In this document: positions 1 to 9,115 of the stretch, piece after piece
How positions within the stretch are numbered: position 1 is the first letter of the stretch
Layout of the letters: each line of letters starts with the position of its first letter
From: Terriglobales bacterium
GTDB lineage: Bacteria > Acidobacteriota > Terriglobia > Terriglobales > Acidobacteriaceae
DNA: 64,000 nt
Direction of reading: 5' to 3'
NCBI GenBank assembly: GCA_025451215.1
Contig: JANWKU010000109.1
Coordinates: 1 to 64,000, forward strand
The notes under the pieces: generated by a model
Told to the model about the DNA's origin: nothing
Databases searched by the model: none
Seen by the model: only the letters and a program-made list of their open reading frames with translations
Program-made: the position numbers and the translations under genes

Positions 1-304
1 ACTGCAGGTATTCTGTCGCACTATTAAGGAATGCTTTTTCCTCGTCAAGATCCAGATCTCTTTCCAATGGGACCGTCGCCAACCGGAAACGGACCATGCG
101 GAAGCCTGCCTTGCGCATGATTGCGTAGGGCAGAATGCAGCGAAGTTTGCCAGTAGCGTCGATGCCTCCAATCCATCCGTAGTCATCGCTGACCGTGCGC
201 AAAAACGCTCCGGAAGCATACACCGGCAAGCCGCTGTGCCATTTGATCTCAACTGGAGTCGCTTTCAAATATTTACTCTCTCTCTCTGGTCGTGGTTTCG
301 TCAC
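1..304 (-). CDS. FemAB/GNAT-like acyltransferase, N-terminal part only
   Basis: Reading the minus strand from a GTG at 304 gives 101 codons that run off the window at position 2, so the C-terminal part is missing. The readable part includes KWHSGLPVYASGAF, DDYGWIGGIDATGKLRC and a run of basic residues. This resembles the N-terminal half of FemAB-like (GNAT-fold) proteins that accompany exopolysaccharide/PEP-CTERM loci. GTG 304 is 13 nt after the previous stop. A TTG at 268 behind a GAGAGAGAG tract is an equally possible start. It is the last gene visible in the exopolysaccharide operon. A role in acylating a sugar or peptide is family inference only. Confidence 0.6.
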   Translation of the reverse strand, partial: MTKPRPERESKYLKATPVEIKWHSGLPVYASGAFLRTVSDDYGWIGGIDATGKLRCILPYAIMRKAGFRMVRFRLATVPLERDLDLDEEKAFLNSATEYLQ

Positions 305-317
305 GATGTGGCGGAGG

Positions 318-1394
318 TTATTGGCACGTTACGAGTTTTGCGAGCACCTCGCGTTCTCGCGGTTCTAATTCTGGATAGATCGGCAAGGTCACCAGCTCTC
401 TTGAAAGCTCATGACTCGTCCCACATTCACTCCCTAGTGTCGCATCTAGCCGCCAATGGACACGCAAGTTAATTCCTTCTTCCCGAGCGCGTGCCTCGAG
501 GAACTCACGGTTCTTCATCCTGAGAACAAAGCCCAATGGGCAAATCCCTATGGGAAGATTTGTAAACATCGGTACTAGAGCGGGATTTTCGTCAGTTACG
601 TTCTGCCAAAACTGGAAATCGTCGCGCCGCTTTTTTACCACTTCCGCTAAGGAAATATGCTTCATGCGGCGGCGGCTAAACCGTGACAGCGGGAGGATAC
701 TGTTGTCTTTCGTGGGCAGCGGAATTGCTTGAGTGGTATGCGAGACCACCCGCGCTCTGCTAAATGTCTCACTGCGGATATTTAAGAGCGATTTCGCCCA
801 AGCCAAAAAAGAGAGGGTATCCGAAGAAAGCATGTGACGATATTTGGGGTTGGGCCATTCGCCGTTGCAGTTTATGCGCAATCCTCCGCCGTCGCGAAGT
901 GGCAGAATTTTGCGAAGACTGTAGGTCGAAAAATCTCCAGTATCACCGGATCCCTCAGTCAACAAAGAATGCGCACAGTCTTCAATCATGCAGATATCGG
1001 ATTCGGCGCATAGCTTCTTTATTTCTTTCCGGTACGGCTGGAGAAATCCAAAGTAATTCGTGATCAGCAACATCCTGACATGATCTTTTCCGCGCAATTT
1101 GGCTCGCAACTCATCTGGATCAATGGTCAGATCGGATCCAATGTCATAAAAAATGACACGGCATCTTTTTATAAAAGATTTGAGCACATCTTTGCAGGTA
1201 TATAACGGCAGCATAACTGTATCGTTTTCGGTCAAGCCAAGGAAGGAAACAGCCAGTGTCAGAGCGTCACGTCCCATGAAGGTACCGATGAGACCCGGGA
1301 ACTGGGGCACGCCCCCCCCATGATCTGCTTTGAGAGAATCGGCTATATCGGTCGTAACTATTGTTGGACTTTCCGTAATCATAAATTCTGTCAT
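318..1394 (-). CDS. DegT/DnrJ-like PLP-fold aminotransferase family protein
   Basis: A protein of about 358 residues with the fold-type I PLP enzyme layout: a cofactor-phosphate region (GRDALTLAV), IEDCAHSLL with the Asp that would contact the pyridine nitrogen, and a candidate Schiff-base Lys in SLRKILPLRDGG. The longest reading frame begins at 1559, but its first 55 residues lie inside the upstream glycosyltransferase gene. I therefore place the start at the ATG at 1394 (MTEFM), 25 nt after that gene's stop, with GGAAGG upstream; the ATG at 1382 is an alternative. It is divergent from classical sugar aminotransferases. It probably modifies a sugar or lipid-linked intermediate of the exopolysaccharide, with substrate unknown. 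Confidence 0.7.
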   Translation of the reverse strand: MTEFMITESPTIVTTDIADSLKADHGGGVPQFPGLIGTFMGRDALTLAVSFLGLTENDTVMLPLYTCKDVLKSFIKRCRVIFYDIGSDLTIDPDELRAKLRGKDHVRMLLITNYFGFLQPYRKEIKKLCAESDICMIEDCAHSLLTEGSGDTGDFSTYSLRKILPLRDGGGLRINCNGEWPNPKYRHMLSSDTLSFLAWAKSLLNIRSETFSRARVVSHTTQAIPLPTKDNSILPLSRFSRRRMKHISLAEVVKKRRDDFQFWQNVTDENPALVPMFTNLPIGICPLGFVLRMKNREFLEARAREEGINLRVHWRLDATLGSECGTSHELSRELVTLPIYPELEPREREVLAKLVTCQ

Positions 1395-1419
1395 TACCCG
1401 AGTGCTTTCACACCTTCCA

Positions 1420-2364
1420 CTAAGGCAGCATTTTCTTAAACAGGCCAAGCAATCGGCTTCTTTCTTCACCTCTGCGAAAGCGGACCAAACCGGGTGGTGC
1501 CACCTTCTTTTGGCCACTGATAATGGCCCACAGATATCCGGCCAAGCAGAGGCTTCCATTCAACACAAGCGGCTGACTCGAAACCATCCGATAGATGGAT
1601 CGGCCGAACTGCCACAGCGGATCACATCCGAGAAGATAATCAACCCGCCCGCCATCAAAGGCGCTTTTGAGCGTACCGTGCTTGGCTGAACCCATCTTCC
1701 GATGATGAATGCTCGTCTTTTCGAGAAACGCCTGGGTTTTCCAGCCCCTCATGCGAGCAGTGGTGACGGCAAGTAAATCAACACCTCCGGCTTTGCTTGG
1801 AATATATCCACCAATTTCCTGGAAGCATTCGCGCCTGAACAACTGGCAAGCGCCGGACACGTGCTGAGTTGAGACGATGCGGTAGTCATACTGGATTGAT
1901 TCGTCCTGGAATGGGGTACCAGCAACTCCCAATCTTGGATCTTCCGCGAATTTGAGCAGGAGAAACTCAAAATATCTTTCATCGAAGGTCAAATCGGCAT
2001 CGAGGTTGCCAATAACCTCATACTCCAACCCCGATAATTTTGCCTGCCCTGCATTGAATGCATGAACTTTTCCCGCGAAGTGTCGCTCGCGGCGAGGAGG
2101 CATTTGCACTAGTTCGATCCAAGGATTCTCGGTAGTGTATTTGGCAACGATCTCGTCGGTGCCGTCGGTCGATCCATCACTGACGATCACCCAGCGAATT
2201 GGCCGGACAGTCTGCGCGACCACAGACTTGATGGTCATCTCAATAAGCTGGGCCTCGTTACGCGCAGGCGTGATGAGGACAAACCGAAGGAAAGAGGAAA
2301 CGGATTCTAAATCTGCTGTGGGTTCCAGGTTCGTGATCAAGTGACTTTTTTTGACTGTACTCAT
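1420..2364 (-). CDS. Glycosyltransferase family 2
   Basis: A 314-residue GT-A glycosyltransferase. Visible motifs are the N-terminal nucleotide-sugar strand LITPARNEAQLIEMTI, VIVSDGSTDGTDEI, and NLDADLTFDERYF, where DAD is the DXD metal-binding motif. A later GGYIPSKAGGVD segment fits the acceptor side. There is no obvious multi-pass membrane region, so it probably works at the cytoplasmic face on a lipid-linked oligosaccharide. The ATG overlaps the stop of the polysaccharide deacetylase by 4 nt (ATGA), so the two are translationally coupled. Sugar specificity cannot be read from the sequence. Confidence 0.88.
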   Translation of the reverse strand: MSTVKKSHLITNLEPTADLESVSSFLRFVLITPARNEAQLIEMTIKSVVAQTVRPIRWVIVSDGSTDGTDEIVAKYTTENPWIELVQMPPRRERHFAGKVHAFNAGQAKLSGLEYEVIGNLDADLTFDERYFEFLLLKFAEDPRLGVAGTPFQDESIQYDYRIVSTQHVSGACQLFRRECFQEIGGYIPSKAGGVDLLAVTTARMRGWKTQAFLEKTSIHHRKMGSAKHGTLKSAFDGGRVDYLLGCDPLWQFGRSIYRMVSSQPLVLNGSLCLAGYLWAIISGQKKVAPPGLVRFRRGEERSRLLGLFKKMLP

Positions 2365-3425
2365 ACTGCGGACCTTGCGGTATCACTTTCAGACAGAGGC
2401 ACCTGACCCGCGTTCATTAGCTCTCGCCCTTCCAATCTCGGATAGATATCAGGGAAAGTTGAGATAGGGATTTTCTTCGTTTTCAAAAACGAGAGGAAAG
2501 AATCCACCGTGGCAAAATCGTTTAAGTCCTTCGTGTGTCCAATGGCGACCACCGGACGAAACGTTTCCGGATCATCCTGGTCTTCTCGGATGATTCTTTC
2601 CATCATCAATGTCAGTTCCATCAAGGTCATGCGACAAAAATCAAGCTTCAAGGGATATCGAAAACGCAAGCGGTCTCGAAAACGATTCAATTTATGGGTT
2701 AAGGTTTGTTTGCTAGCCCCACCCCCAGCCCCACTTCGCATGCCCAGCCGTTTCGGTGTAGCCATTTTCCAGAACGGCACCATGTCGGTATAAATGGGAA
2801 CTTCAATCCAGCGGCCTGTTTGCTCCGCCTGGTTGACATCGCCTTCAAACGGCCAGTAGTAACTGTTTTTTAACGCGGGCCGGTAGTCCAAATGACGAGC
2901 ATGCTGCAGCCCACCCTTGAATACCGAGGAATCAATGCGGATGCCCTTCTCGTGCAGGATACTTGCCGCGGTCTGAGTAGGCTGGAACAACCAGTTGCCG
3001 GCGCGAAATGACAATGGAGTGAACTCGGAAGAATTCACAATGTGGCGGATATAGGCTAGCGAGCTGTCCACAATCTCCGTAATTCTGTTTCGGGGTAATG
3101 TACAAAGATTGTATTCGCCGTCATCAAGGATCCATGCGCCGCGTTCGTAGCGGGCATTACACCATTGGGGATGCAAATGCAGTGCGATTTCAAAACCCTG
3201 ACGATGGAACTCTGCCATCTGTTTCTTCACGAGATCTATTGCCGGATCAGTACCGTGGGCTTCGATTTTTTCAAACTCTGCCACTTCGACAAAAGCAACA
3301 AAGCGAGAATCCCATTTTCGAAACAGGCTGGCAAGCCCTTGCGCGGGTTTATAAACCAAATCATTCAATAGGCCAGTACCGTTACCATAAATCTCATAGT
3401 CGATTGTGAATAAGAATTCGATCAT
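2361..3425 (-). CDS. Polysaccharide deacetylase family protein
   Basis: A 354-residue protein with the NodB-like deacetylase pattern. It begins with the catalytic/metal Asp in FLFTIDYEIYG, has a His-rich motif (ALHLHPQW) where the metal ligands are expected, and an Arg-containing motif SFRAGNW typical of these enzymes. There is no signal peptide, so a cytoplasmic or membrane-associated role on intermediates is likely. Proteins of this type recur in XrtA/PEP-CTERM exopolysaccharide loci. It lies 28 nt after the upstream gene and overlaps the downstream glycosyltransferase by 4 nt. Confidence 0.82.
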   Translation of the reverse strand: MIEFLFTIDYEIYGNGTGLLNDLVYKPAQGLASLFRKWDSRFVAFVEVAEFEKIEAHGTDPAIDLVKKQMAEFHRQGFEIALHLHPQWCNARYERGAWILDDGEYNLCTLPRNRITEIVDSSLAYIRHIVNSSEFTPLSFRAGNWLFQPTQTAASILHEKGIRIDSSVFKGGLQHARHLDYRPALKNSYYWPFEGDVNQAEQTGRWIEVPIYTDMVPFWKMATPKRLGMRSGAGGGASKQTLTHKLNRFRDRLRFRYPLKLDFCRMTLMELTLMMERIIREDQDDPETFRPVVAIGHTKDLNDFATVDSFLSFLKTKKIPISTFPDIYPRLEGRELMNAGQVPLSESDTARSAV

Positions 3426-3453
3426 ACAAGTAGGGGCTTACTTTGCGGCTAGT

Positions 3454-4677
3454 TCAAGCCAATACGGAGGAGGTGCGCGCTAAATGTCCGGCGTTCCCAT
3501 TCGCGTCCATCAGGAGCGTGGACATCGCCAGAAGCATCCACGCCTGCGACCACCTCATGTACGAGGTACGTACTTTCGAAAGACGGTTGACCCGGTAGTA
3601 GAAGAATCCTCGATCATCCCACATGTGTTTCATCGCCCAATCGAATACGGAATGGGCCAGCTTGACATTGCCGGGATCAAGTTCCTTAAAAGCAATGAGC
3701 GTCAGGATGCTTTGCGCCACGCAATGAATGTCTAGAGGATAGGCTTGATTGTGGAAGTATTTCGGAGCAGAATCCTCGCGAAAGAAGTTGGCGCGGTAGA
3801 ACTCAAATCCGCGGCGAATACTGGAATAAAATTCTTGGGTCTCTAGGTCCCGGCCCATAGACTGCAAAGCATCCAGGTTATAACCCGTGTGGAAATTGTC
3901 AATCCAATGGGCCTTCGCTGACTCGCCGTAATACCATGAACCGTCTGCACGCTGCTTAGAGACCGCATATCGTGCTACCAGAAGCGCCGGATCAATGAAC
4001 TTTCGATCATTGGTAATGCGTGCAACCCGGCATAGAAGCGCGGCAGCCAACAAGTTCGCATTATAAGTCTGCGATTTGTGCCCGGGCATGGGGTAAGAAA
4101 ATCCTGCTGCTGCACCCTTTGACCAGTAAAGATCATTCAGAATGTATTCGGCGGCGCTGACCGCCATTTTGAGGCAACGTTTATCTCCCATCTGCTCATA
4201 TGCATCCAGTAAAGATGTGGCAACGAAAGTGGTACAGACTACGTTGGGAGCTCCCACGGGCACCAGCAAAGTTCTCGTCTGCCATGGAAAGCTATACCCC
4301 CAGCAATCGTACTGGATGTTTTTCGAGCGCAGATCCTGCAAACTGCAAATCATGTACTGCACAAGCTGGGCACGATCGGGAACATCCGCAGGCGTGAGCC
4401 GCAGAAATGAGCAGAGAAAAAGCGCTATCGCTTTCGGGTTTTGAGTTTTCGGAATCCCTGCAAGAGACCGTACATTAATCGGGCTTCGCTTGAAAGTCTG
4501 CGTTAAAACCAGCCGGGGAACCCGGGAATTCAAAAACGGCAGTTTCGCGAATATAAGGCTATTCAATGCGTCGTAAGGATCGTGACCAGCCCATTTTTCG
4601 GCACGGCAATATTCAACGAGCTTGCATATTGCAGTCTGAAGTTCGTTACCTGCGTGAATCGGAAAACTTGATTCCAT
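3454..4677 (-). CDS. Alpha/alpha-barrel polysaccharide biosynthesis protein (VpsJ-like)
   Basis: A 407-residue protein without signal peptide or membrane segments. It has repeated helical hairpins rich in Trp, Tyr and His: CWGYSFPWQTR, GFSYPMPGHKSQTYNAN, GSWYYGESAKAHWIDNFH, YFHNQAYPLDIHC. This is the pattern of six-hairpin (alpha/alpha)6-barrel proteins found in polysaccharide loci, for example VpsJ-like proteins. Homologues are often misnamed delta-aminolevulinate dehydratase. It could be a lyase, epimerase or hydrolase acting on uronate-type sugars. That is fold inference and no catalytic residue can be assigned with confidence. It sits between the DUF354 and deacetylase genes with very short gaps. 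Confidence 0.6.
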   Translation of the reverse strand: MESSFPIHAGNELQTAICKLVEYCRAEKWAGHDPYDALNSLIFAKLPFLNSRVPRLVLTQTFKRSPINVRSLAGIPKTQNPKAIALFLCSFLRLTPADVPDRAQLVQYMICSLQDLRSKNIQYDCWGYSFPWQTRTLLVPVGAPNVVCTTFVATSLLDAYEQMGDKRCLKMAVSAAEYILNDLYWSKGAAAGFSYPMPGHKSQTYNANLLAAALLCRVARITNDRKFIDPALLVARYAVSKQRADGSWYYGESAKAHWIDNFHTGYNLDALQSMGRDLETQEFYSSIRRGFEFYRANFFREDSAPKYFHNQAYPLDIHCVAQSILTLIAFKELDPGNVKLAHSVFDWAMKHMWDDRGFFYYRVNRLSKVRTSYMRWSQAWMLLAMSTLLMDANGNAGHLARTSSVLA

Positions 4678-4686
4678 CTGTCGGCG

Positions 4687-5844
4687 TTACTGCTCCATAA
4701 TCCCCGTGATGTTGCTAACTACCACGTCCAGAGTCATATATTGATTTGGCCTGCCACCGAAAGTTTTATTGCGGGGCACCAGCTTAAGCTTCTCGCGCAC
4801 ATCTTGCTCGCTTTCCAGCAGCACCAGCTTGCCAGTCTCCGCCAGGTGCTTATCCACGGCGCCCATCGTCCCGCGGAATAAACTGTAAACCGGCACTCCC
4901 AAAGCTGCGGCTTCGCGGTTCATCGTTCCGCCCCCGCTGATGACCACGTCTGAGTACCAGATCAGATCCAGTCCGTCCACCGCGTGCTTGGGCACAACAA
5001 TTCTTCCCTCGGCAAACAGATGCGGCACTGCTTCTCGCAACTCCGCTTCCTGCTTGTGGGTACGCGGTAATAGAATCACTTTGACCCTGGGATTTGCACT
5101 CACCAACTCAAACACAACCAGCAAAAGTTTTTCGCTCTCAGGATTGTGATAGTGGGCCTCGGTCGCCGGCGGACGAACGGTAACCACAATTTCGGTTTCC
5201 TTAAGTCCGAGAACATCTTTAAGTGTGGGATCGGGCTCGAAGAATGGGGTGTAAACATCTTCCTTAATTCCTGGATAATGCAATACATGCCCCTTCAGCA
5301 TCCCATTTTTTTCGAAAGCCTCGGACGGAATCACATCGGGCGTCATGACCCATTGCTTATTCGAGGATCCTAACCATGTCGTCAGACTATGATTGGCGTG
5401 CTCATAGTCCGAAATATTGATGCTTCGAATCCCGAGCAATGCGGACAGCACCAACAGGGTGCGGGATCCGTGACAAACGCTGATTGCAGGTTTTTCGCGA
5501 AGAACGAATGGCATCATCTGCAATACACGAATGCCCAACCCTACTACCTTGGCGATGGGATTTTTTCCATAGTGATGACCAATCTTCTGGTATTTCAAAC
5601 CCGCCATATCTGCGAGTTCGCAAACCTGAAAGCAGTCTCTCGCGGTCAGCACTACTTCACAACCGCGCTCTTTCAGCTCCTTAATAATGGGATCAAAAAA
5701 CGGAATATGAGGAGAATTTTCCAGGTCGATCCAAACCTTCCCACCGATTCGCCGGATTCTCCTGTCGCGCTTCACGTTTTCAGATTCCAGTGCAGGCGTG
5801 ACTTGATTAAGTTCTGGTTCTCGTGCCGTTTTAGTTGATGACAT
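4687..5844 (-). CDS. DUF354 family protein (GT-B fold)
   Basis: A 385-residue protein. After about 33 variable residues it begins with KVWIDLENSPHIPFFDP, the hallmark opening of DUF354 proteins, which have a GT-B fold related to UDP-GlcNAc 2-epimerase and MurG. The C-terminal half has SDVVISGGGTMNREAAALG, the nucleotide-sugar-binding loop of such folds. Known relatives lie in archaeal and bacterial surface-polysaccharide clusters. It is 3 nt downstream of the aminotransferase (5848-7062), consistent with a glycosyltransferase or epimerase step after the amino-sugar is made. No membrane segment is seen. Confidence 0.78.
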   Translation of the reverse strand: MSSTKTAREPELNQVTPALESENVKRDRRIRRIGGKVWIDLENSPHIPFFDPIIKELKERGCEVVLTARDCFQVCELADMAGLKYQKIGHHYGKNPIAKVVGLGIRVLQMMPFVLREKPAISVCHGSRTLLVLSALLGIRSINISDYEHANHSLTTWLGSSNKQWVMTPDVIPSEAFEKNGMLKGHVLHYPGIKEDVYTPFFEPDPTLKDVLGLKETEIVVTVRPPATEAHYHNPESEKLLLVVFELVSANPRVKVILLPRTHKQEAELREAVPHLFAEGRIVVPKHAVDGLDLIWYSDVVISGGGTMNREAAALGVPVYSLFRGTMGAVDKHLAETGKLVLLESEQDVREKLKLVPRNKTFGGRPNQYMTLDVVVSNITGIMEQ

Positions 5845-5847
5845 TGC

Positions 5848-7062
5848 TTAGCCTACAACAGTAATGTTACGGGAAATGCATTCTGCCGTCTGGTCGGCAA
5901 CACGATCCTGCATCTCTTTGGTTAGCCCCGGAAACATAGGCAATGAAAGGATTTCGCCGGCGATACGTTCGCAAACAGGGAAATCTCCATTGCTATATCC
6001 TAATCCCGTATAAGCTTTCTGCAAATGGAGTGGTATGGGATAGTGAATTCCGGAATCAATTCCTGCCGCCCCTAGATGATCCCTAAGTTGTTGCCGATCA
6101 GCAACCCGAACCACAAAAAGATGATATACAGCTTTGGACCACTCCGGTTCGTACGGAAGTACGACGCCATCCTGGCTTCCAAGCAACTGGCGGTAGCGCG
6201 TGGCATGTTGCCGCCGTTTTTCGTTCCAATCCCGCAGATGCTTCAGTTTTACACTTAAAAAACCGGCTTGAATCGCATCCAAGCGGCCGTTATAGCCTTC
6301 CATATCGTGATAGTACTTCTTCGCCTGGCCATGATCGCGCAACATGCGGCATTTTCCAGCAATTTCAGCATCATTCGTGGTCACCGCTCCAGCTTCACCG
6401 CAGGCACCCAAATTTTTACCCGGATAGAAACTGAATGCAGCGGCTCGTCCCATGGAACCAGCCTTCATCCAGCGATTATGTTTCTTGGAGAAGTATTCAG
6501 CGCCATGAGCCTGGCAGGCATCTTCAATTAGCGTGAGTCCATATTTCTCGGCAAGTCTAAGAATGCCATCCATATCGGCCATTTGTCCGTAGAGATGCAC
6601 GGGTACTATAGCCGTCACCGGCCTGCCGCTGCGATAACTGATGAGCTTTCCAGTCTTGTCTCGCTTGCATCGCAGGAGAAACTCTTCGAGTCTTTCTGGC
6701 GCCATATTGTAGGTGCGCTCGTTAATGTCCACGAATTCTGGGAGAGCTCCGGTCTGTGAAATTGCCTCCGTGGTTGCAATGAATGTGTGAGGCACAGTGA
6801 GAACGACGTCGCCAGACTGAATGCCACATGCCATAAGAGCAAAGCGTAGAGCATCGGTCCCACTGCTTACGGCGATCGAATGACTCGTGCTGCAGAATTC
6901 GGCGAATGCCCTCTCGAAATTCTCCACTGCTGGACCGCCGATAAATGCGGCGCTACGCAGCGCATGGCGAAAAATGTCCGTCAGCTCCTGCTCCAGTTCC
7001 ACGTGCGGCCCAACCAGATCAAGAAAAGGAATACTTTTCGGTTTACCATTCCCAATACTCAC
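5848..7062 (-). CDS. DegT/DnrJ/EryC1/StrS aminotransferase (WbpE/WlbC-like)
   Basis: A 404-residue PLP-dependent sugar aminotransferase. It has SSGTDALRFALMACG (PLP phosphate), LIEDACQAHGAEY (Asp for the ring nitrogen), and SFYPGKNLGACGEAG with the Schiff-base Lys. The order of Gfo/Idh/MocA dehydrogenase, acetyltransferase and this aminotransferase matches the WbpB-WbpD-WbpE set. In that pathway a 3-keto nucleotide sugar is aminated and then N-acetylated. The start overlaps the acetyltransferase stop by 4 nt. It is a confident family call; the exact substrate is inferred from its neighbours. Confidence 0.9.
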   Translation of the reverse strand: MSIGNGKPKSIPFLDLVGPHVELEQELTDIFRHALRSAAFIGGPAVENFERAFAEFCSTSHSIAVSSGTDALRFALMACGIQSGDVVLTVPHTFIATTEAISQTGALPEFVDINERTYNMAPERLEEFLLRCKRDKTGKLISYRSGRPVTAIVPVHLYGQMADMDGILRLAEKYGLTLIEDACQAHGAEYFSKKHNRWMKAGSMGRAAAFSFYPGKNLGACGEAGAVTTNDAEIAGKCRMLRDHGQAKKYYHDMEGYNGRLDAIQAGFLSVKLKHLRDWNEKRRQHATRYRQLLGSQDGVVLPYEPEWSKAVYHLFVVRVADRQQLRDHLGAAGIDSGIHYPIPLHLQKAYTGLGYSNGDFPVCERIAGEILSLPMFPGLTKEMQDRVADQTAECISRNITVVG

Positions 7063-7571
7063 TTTGAAACCTCCTTGCCCTGCTTGATATTACGAAAGAT
7101 TCGTGCAGGATTGCCTGCCACAATTGTGTTTGGTGGAACATCTTTAGTTACGACGGCACCCGCTCCTACGATGGCATTTTCACCGATCGTAGTCTTGGCA
7201 AGAATCGTTGCACCGGAACCAATCGACGCTCCCTTTTCCACCACTGTCCGTTCGACCTCCCAATGCGCCTCGGTCTGAAGTTCGCCATTGTCAGTGGTCG
7301 CTCGCGGGTAACTGTCATTGATGAACATGACACCATGCCCGATGAAAACGTTGTCCTGGATAATGACGCCCTCGCAAATAAAGGTATGACTCGATATCTT
7401 GCAGCGTTTGCCGACGCTGGCATTTTTTTGGATTTCAACAAAGGCGCCTATTTTGGATTCATCGCCCACTTCACATCCGTATAAGTTGATGAACTTTGAA
7501 AGTTTGACGTCGCGCCCAAGTTTTACATCCGGCGCAACGCACACATAAGGATTAGTAGCTGGATTAATCAT
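7059..7571 (-). CDS. Left-handed beta-helix N-acetyltransferase (WbpD/WlbB-like)
   Basis: About 170 residues made almost wholly of hexapeptide repeats, for example VAPDVKLGRDVKLS, IGSGATILAKTTIGENAIVG, then the C-terminal AGAVVTKDVPPNTIVAGNPAR cap shared by sugar O/N-acetyltransferases. It has an expected Asn/His environment around HGVMFINDSYPR. I prefer the ATG at 7571 because homologues begin near MINPATNPYV. A longer TTG start at 7649 would add 26 lysine-rich residues. It would acetylate the amino group set by the neighbouring aminotransferase using acetyl-CoA. It overlaps that gene by 4 nt. Confidence 0.85.
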   Translation of the reverse strand: MINPATNPYVCVAPDVKLGRDVKLSKFINLYGCEVGDESKIGAFVEIQKNASVGKRCKISSHTFICEGVIIQDNVFIGHGVMFINDSYPRATTDNGELQTEAHWEVERTVVEKGASIGSGATILAKTTIGENAIVGAGAVVTKDVPPNTIVAGNPARIFRNIKQGKEVSK

Positions 7572-7758
7572 TTTCTCTGTATTTGCGCAGTTTGATAATG
7601 GATGCTTGTAGCGCGGCGCAACCTCTTTTTTTGACAGTTTTTTAATCAATCTATTTTTGTGAATTCCCTACCGCAAAAGACCATCCTATTGCCCTCGTGG
7701 GATGGAATTGTTCAAATCGCGCTGCGTATGATTTCACAATCCATCTCCATCACTGACC

Positions 7759-9063
7759 TTACAGCCGCGAGGTTGCGGTTAGATCGCGACTGGGAAACTT
7801 TGAGGATGGCTGAGCTTCCGTTGACCCGGAATACCAGGTTCGCTGCATTCGACTTCTGCGGATGCAATCGCGAATCAGTTCTGGCTCCTCCCAAGGAACA
7901 TCGTGATAGCCAGAACGAAGAAATGCGCTTTCCGGGTCCCGCAGCCACTCTTGTGGAAAAAGAGCGATGGTGTCATTTTCCGTGGCCTTTAGAGCGGTTT
8001 TCAAATTCTCGCCTGAGAGCGCCGTATACAAAGCGGCAGGAAGGTTGCGCCTAGGGCCGAGCGCCAAGTGACCAACTTGAGTAGTTCTAGGATTTATTTC
8101 GATCAGGTAGGCGTTCCCAGTCACTGTTTCCAACATAAAATCAAATCCGTGAAATCCTGAAAGATCAAGCCGACGGACCATTTTTTCGGAAGCGGCCGCT
8201 ATTTCCGCATTCTCGACCAAACGCAGCACTGTCGCTGGGCCGGTTGCAGACCTCTTGTTGATCACTTCAAATTGCAGCATCGCAAGAACAGCGCCTTTCC
8301 AGCAAATGGCGGCGCTGGTTGCTTCCCGCCCCGCTACGTAGGCCTGGGCATTCACGATGTACCGCCGCCGCAGAAGGGATGGCCATAACAGGGTCTTATC
8401 TCCGTCCACCAAAGCGCGTTTCGCCGCTCGAGCCAAAAGAGGAGGGGCTTGGAGCTTGCGAAACGCATGTTCCGCTTCCGGCACCGTGGAAACGATCCGC
8501 GTCCCGTATCCCCCCGAACTGCCATCGGCTTTCAGCACCAGAGGAAAACTCAATTGAGCGATGCATTCGTGAAGGTCTTCTTCGCTCTGGATAACCATAG
8601 TCGCAGGGATGCGAATACCTTCTTTTTGAGCAAGTTCCATAAATGGAGATCTCGCGTACACCACCGGAAAACTCTCAGGTGCGCCTAACGAATGCTCAAT
8701 CAAGTCGCACAGTGAATTATCTTTTCGATTATGGCCTTTCCGGCGGTGCAAATGATGAAGATGACGCGTTGCCAGATCGTCTCCGGAAACAATGAAATCT
8801 GGCTTTGTGTTGCTGATCGCACTTGCAATGGACATCACCGGCGCCAGACCTGAATAACTATGCATACTATGCATGACGCTAGTTTTGGCCATGGGATGTC
8901 CTCCAGGGCATACCGCATCAACAATACAGCCTGCATTGGCAAGGGCAATGGCCAAGCGAGCTGCGGGATACCATCGGTCTGTTGTAACGATCAGAACCGT
9001 TGGTTTCAGAAGATTTGATCGTTCTATTACTGGTGGAATCTGATTTCCCCGTATGCTTGTCAT
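7759..9063 (-). CDS. ATP-grasp domain carboxylate-amine ligase-like protein
   Basis: A 434-residue protein with an N-terminal Rossmann-like region (VLIVTTDRWYPAARLAIAL) followed by an ATP-grasp domain. The ATP-grasp part shows FPLVLKADGSSGGYGT for nucleotide binding and FDFMLETVTGNAYLIEINPR, where the Glu and Asn would bind Mg. ATP-grasp ligases join a carboxylate to an amine or thiol through an acyl phosphate. In this operon it might attach an amino acid or other amine to a uronic acid, or act on a lipid or peptide. The substrate cannot be deduced. The C-terminal 50 residues are not recognisable. Confidence 0.8.
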   Translation of the reverse strand: MTSIRGNQIPPVIERSNLLKPTVLIVTTDRWYPAARLAIALANAGCIVDAVCPGGHPMAKTSVMHSMHSYSGLAPVMSIASAISNTKPDFIVSGDDLATRHLHHLHRRKGHNRKDNSLCDLIEHSLGAPESFPVVYARSPFMELAQKEGIRIPATMVIQSEEDLHECIAQLSFPLVLKADGSSGGYGTRIVSTVPEAEHAFRKLQAPPLLARAAKRALVDGDKTLLWPSLLRRRYIVNAQAYVAGREATSAAICWKGAVLAMLQFEVINKRSATGPATVLRLVENAEIAAASEKMVRRLDLSGFHGFDFMLETVTGNAYLIEINPRTTQVGHLALGPRRNLPAALYTALSGENLKTALKATENDTIALFPQEWLRDPESAFLRSGYHDVPWEEPELIRDCIRRSRMQRTWYSGSTEAQPSSKFPSRDLTATSRL

Positions 9064-9115
9064 CTAGGTTTTCTGAGCGGGAATGCAGGGAACGCGAGGA
9101 GGGGAAAGTGGGCAA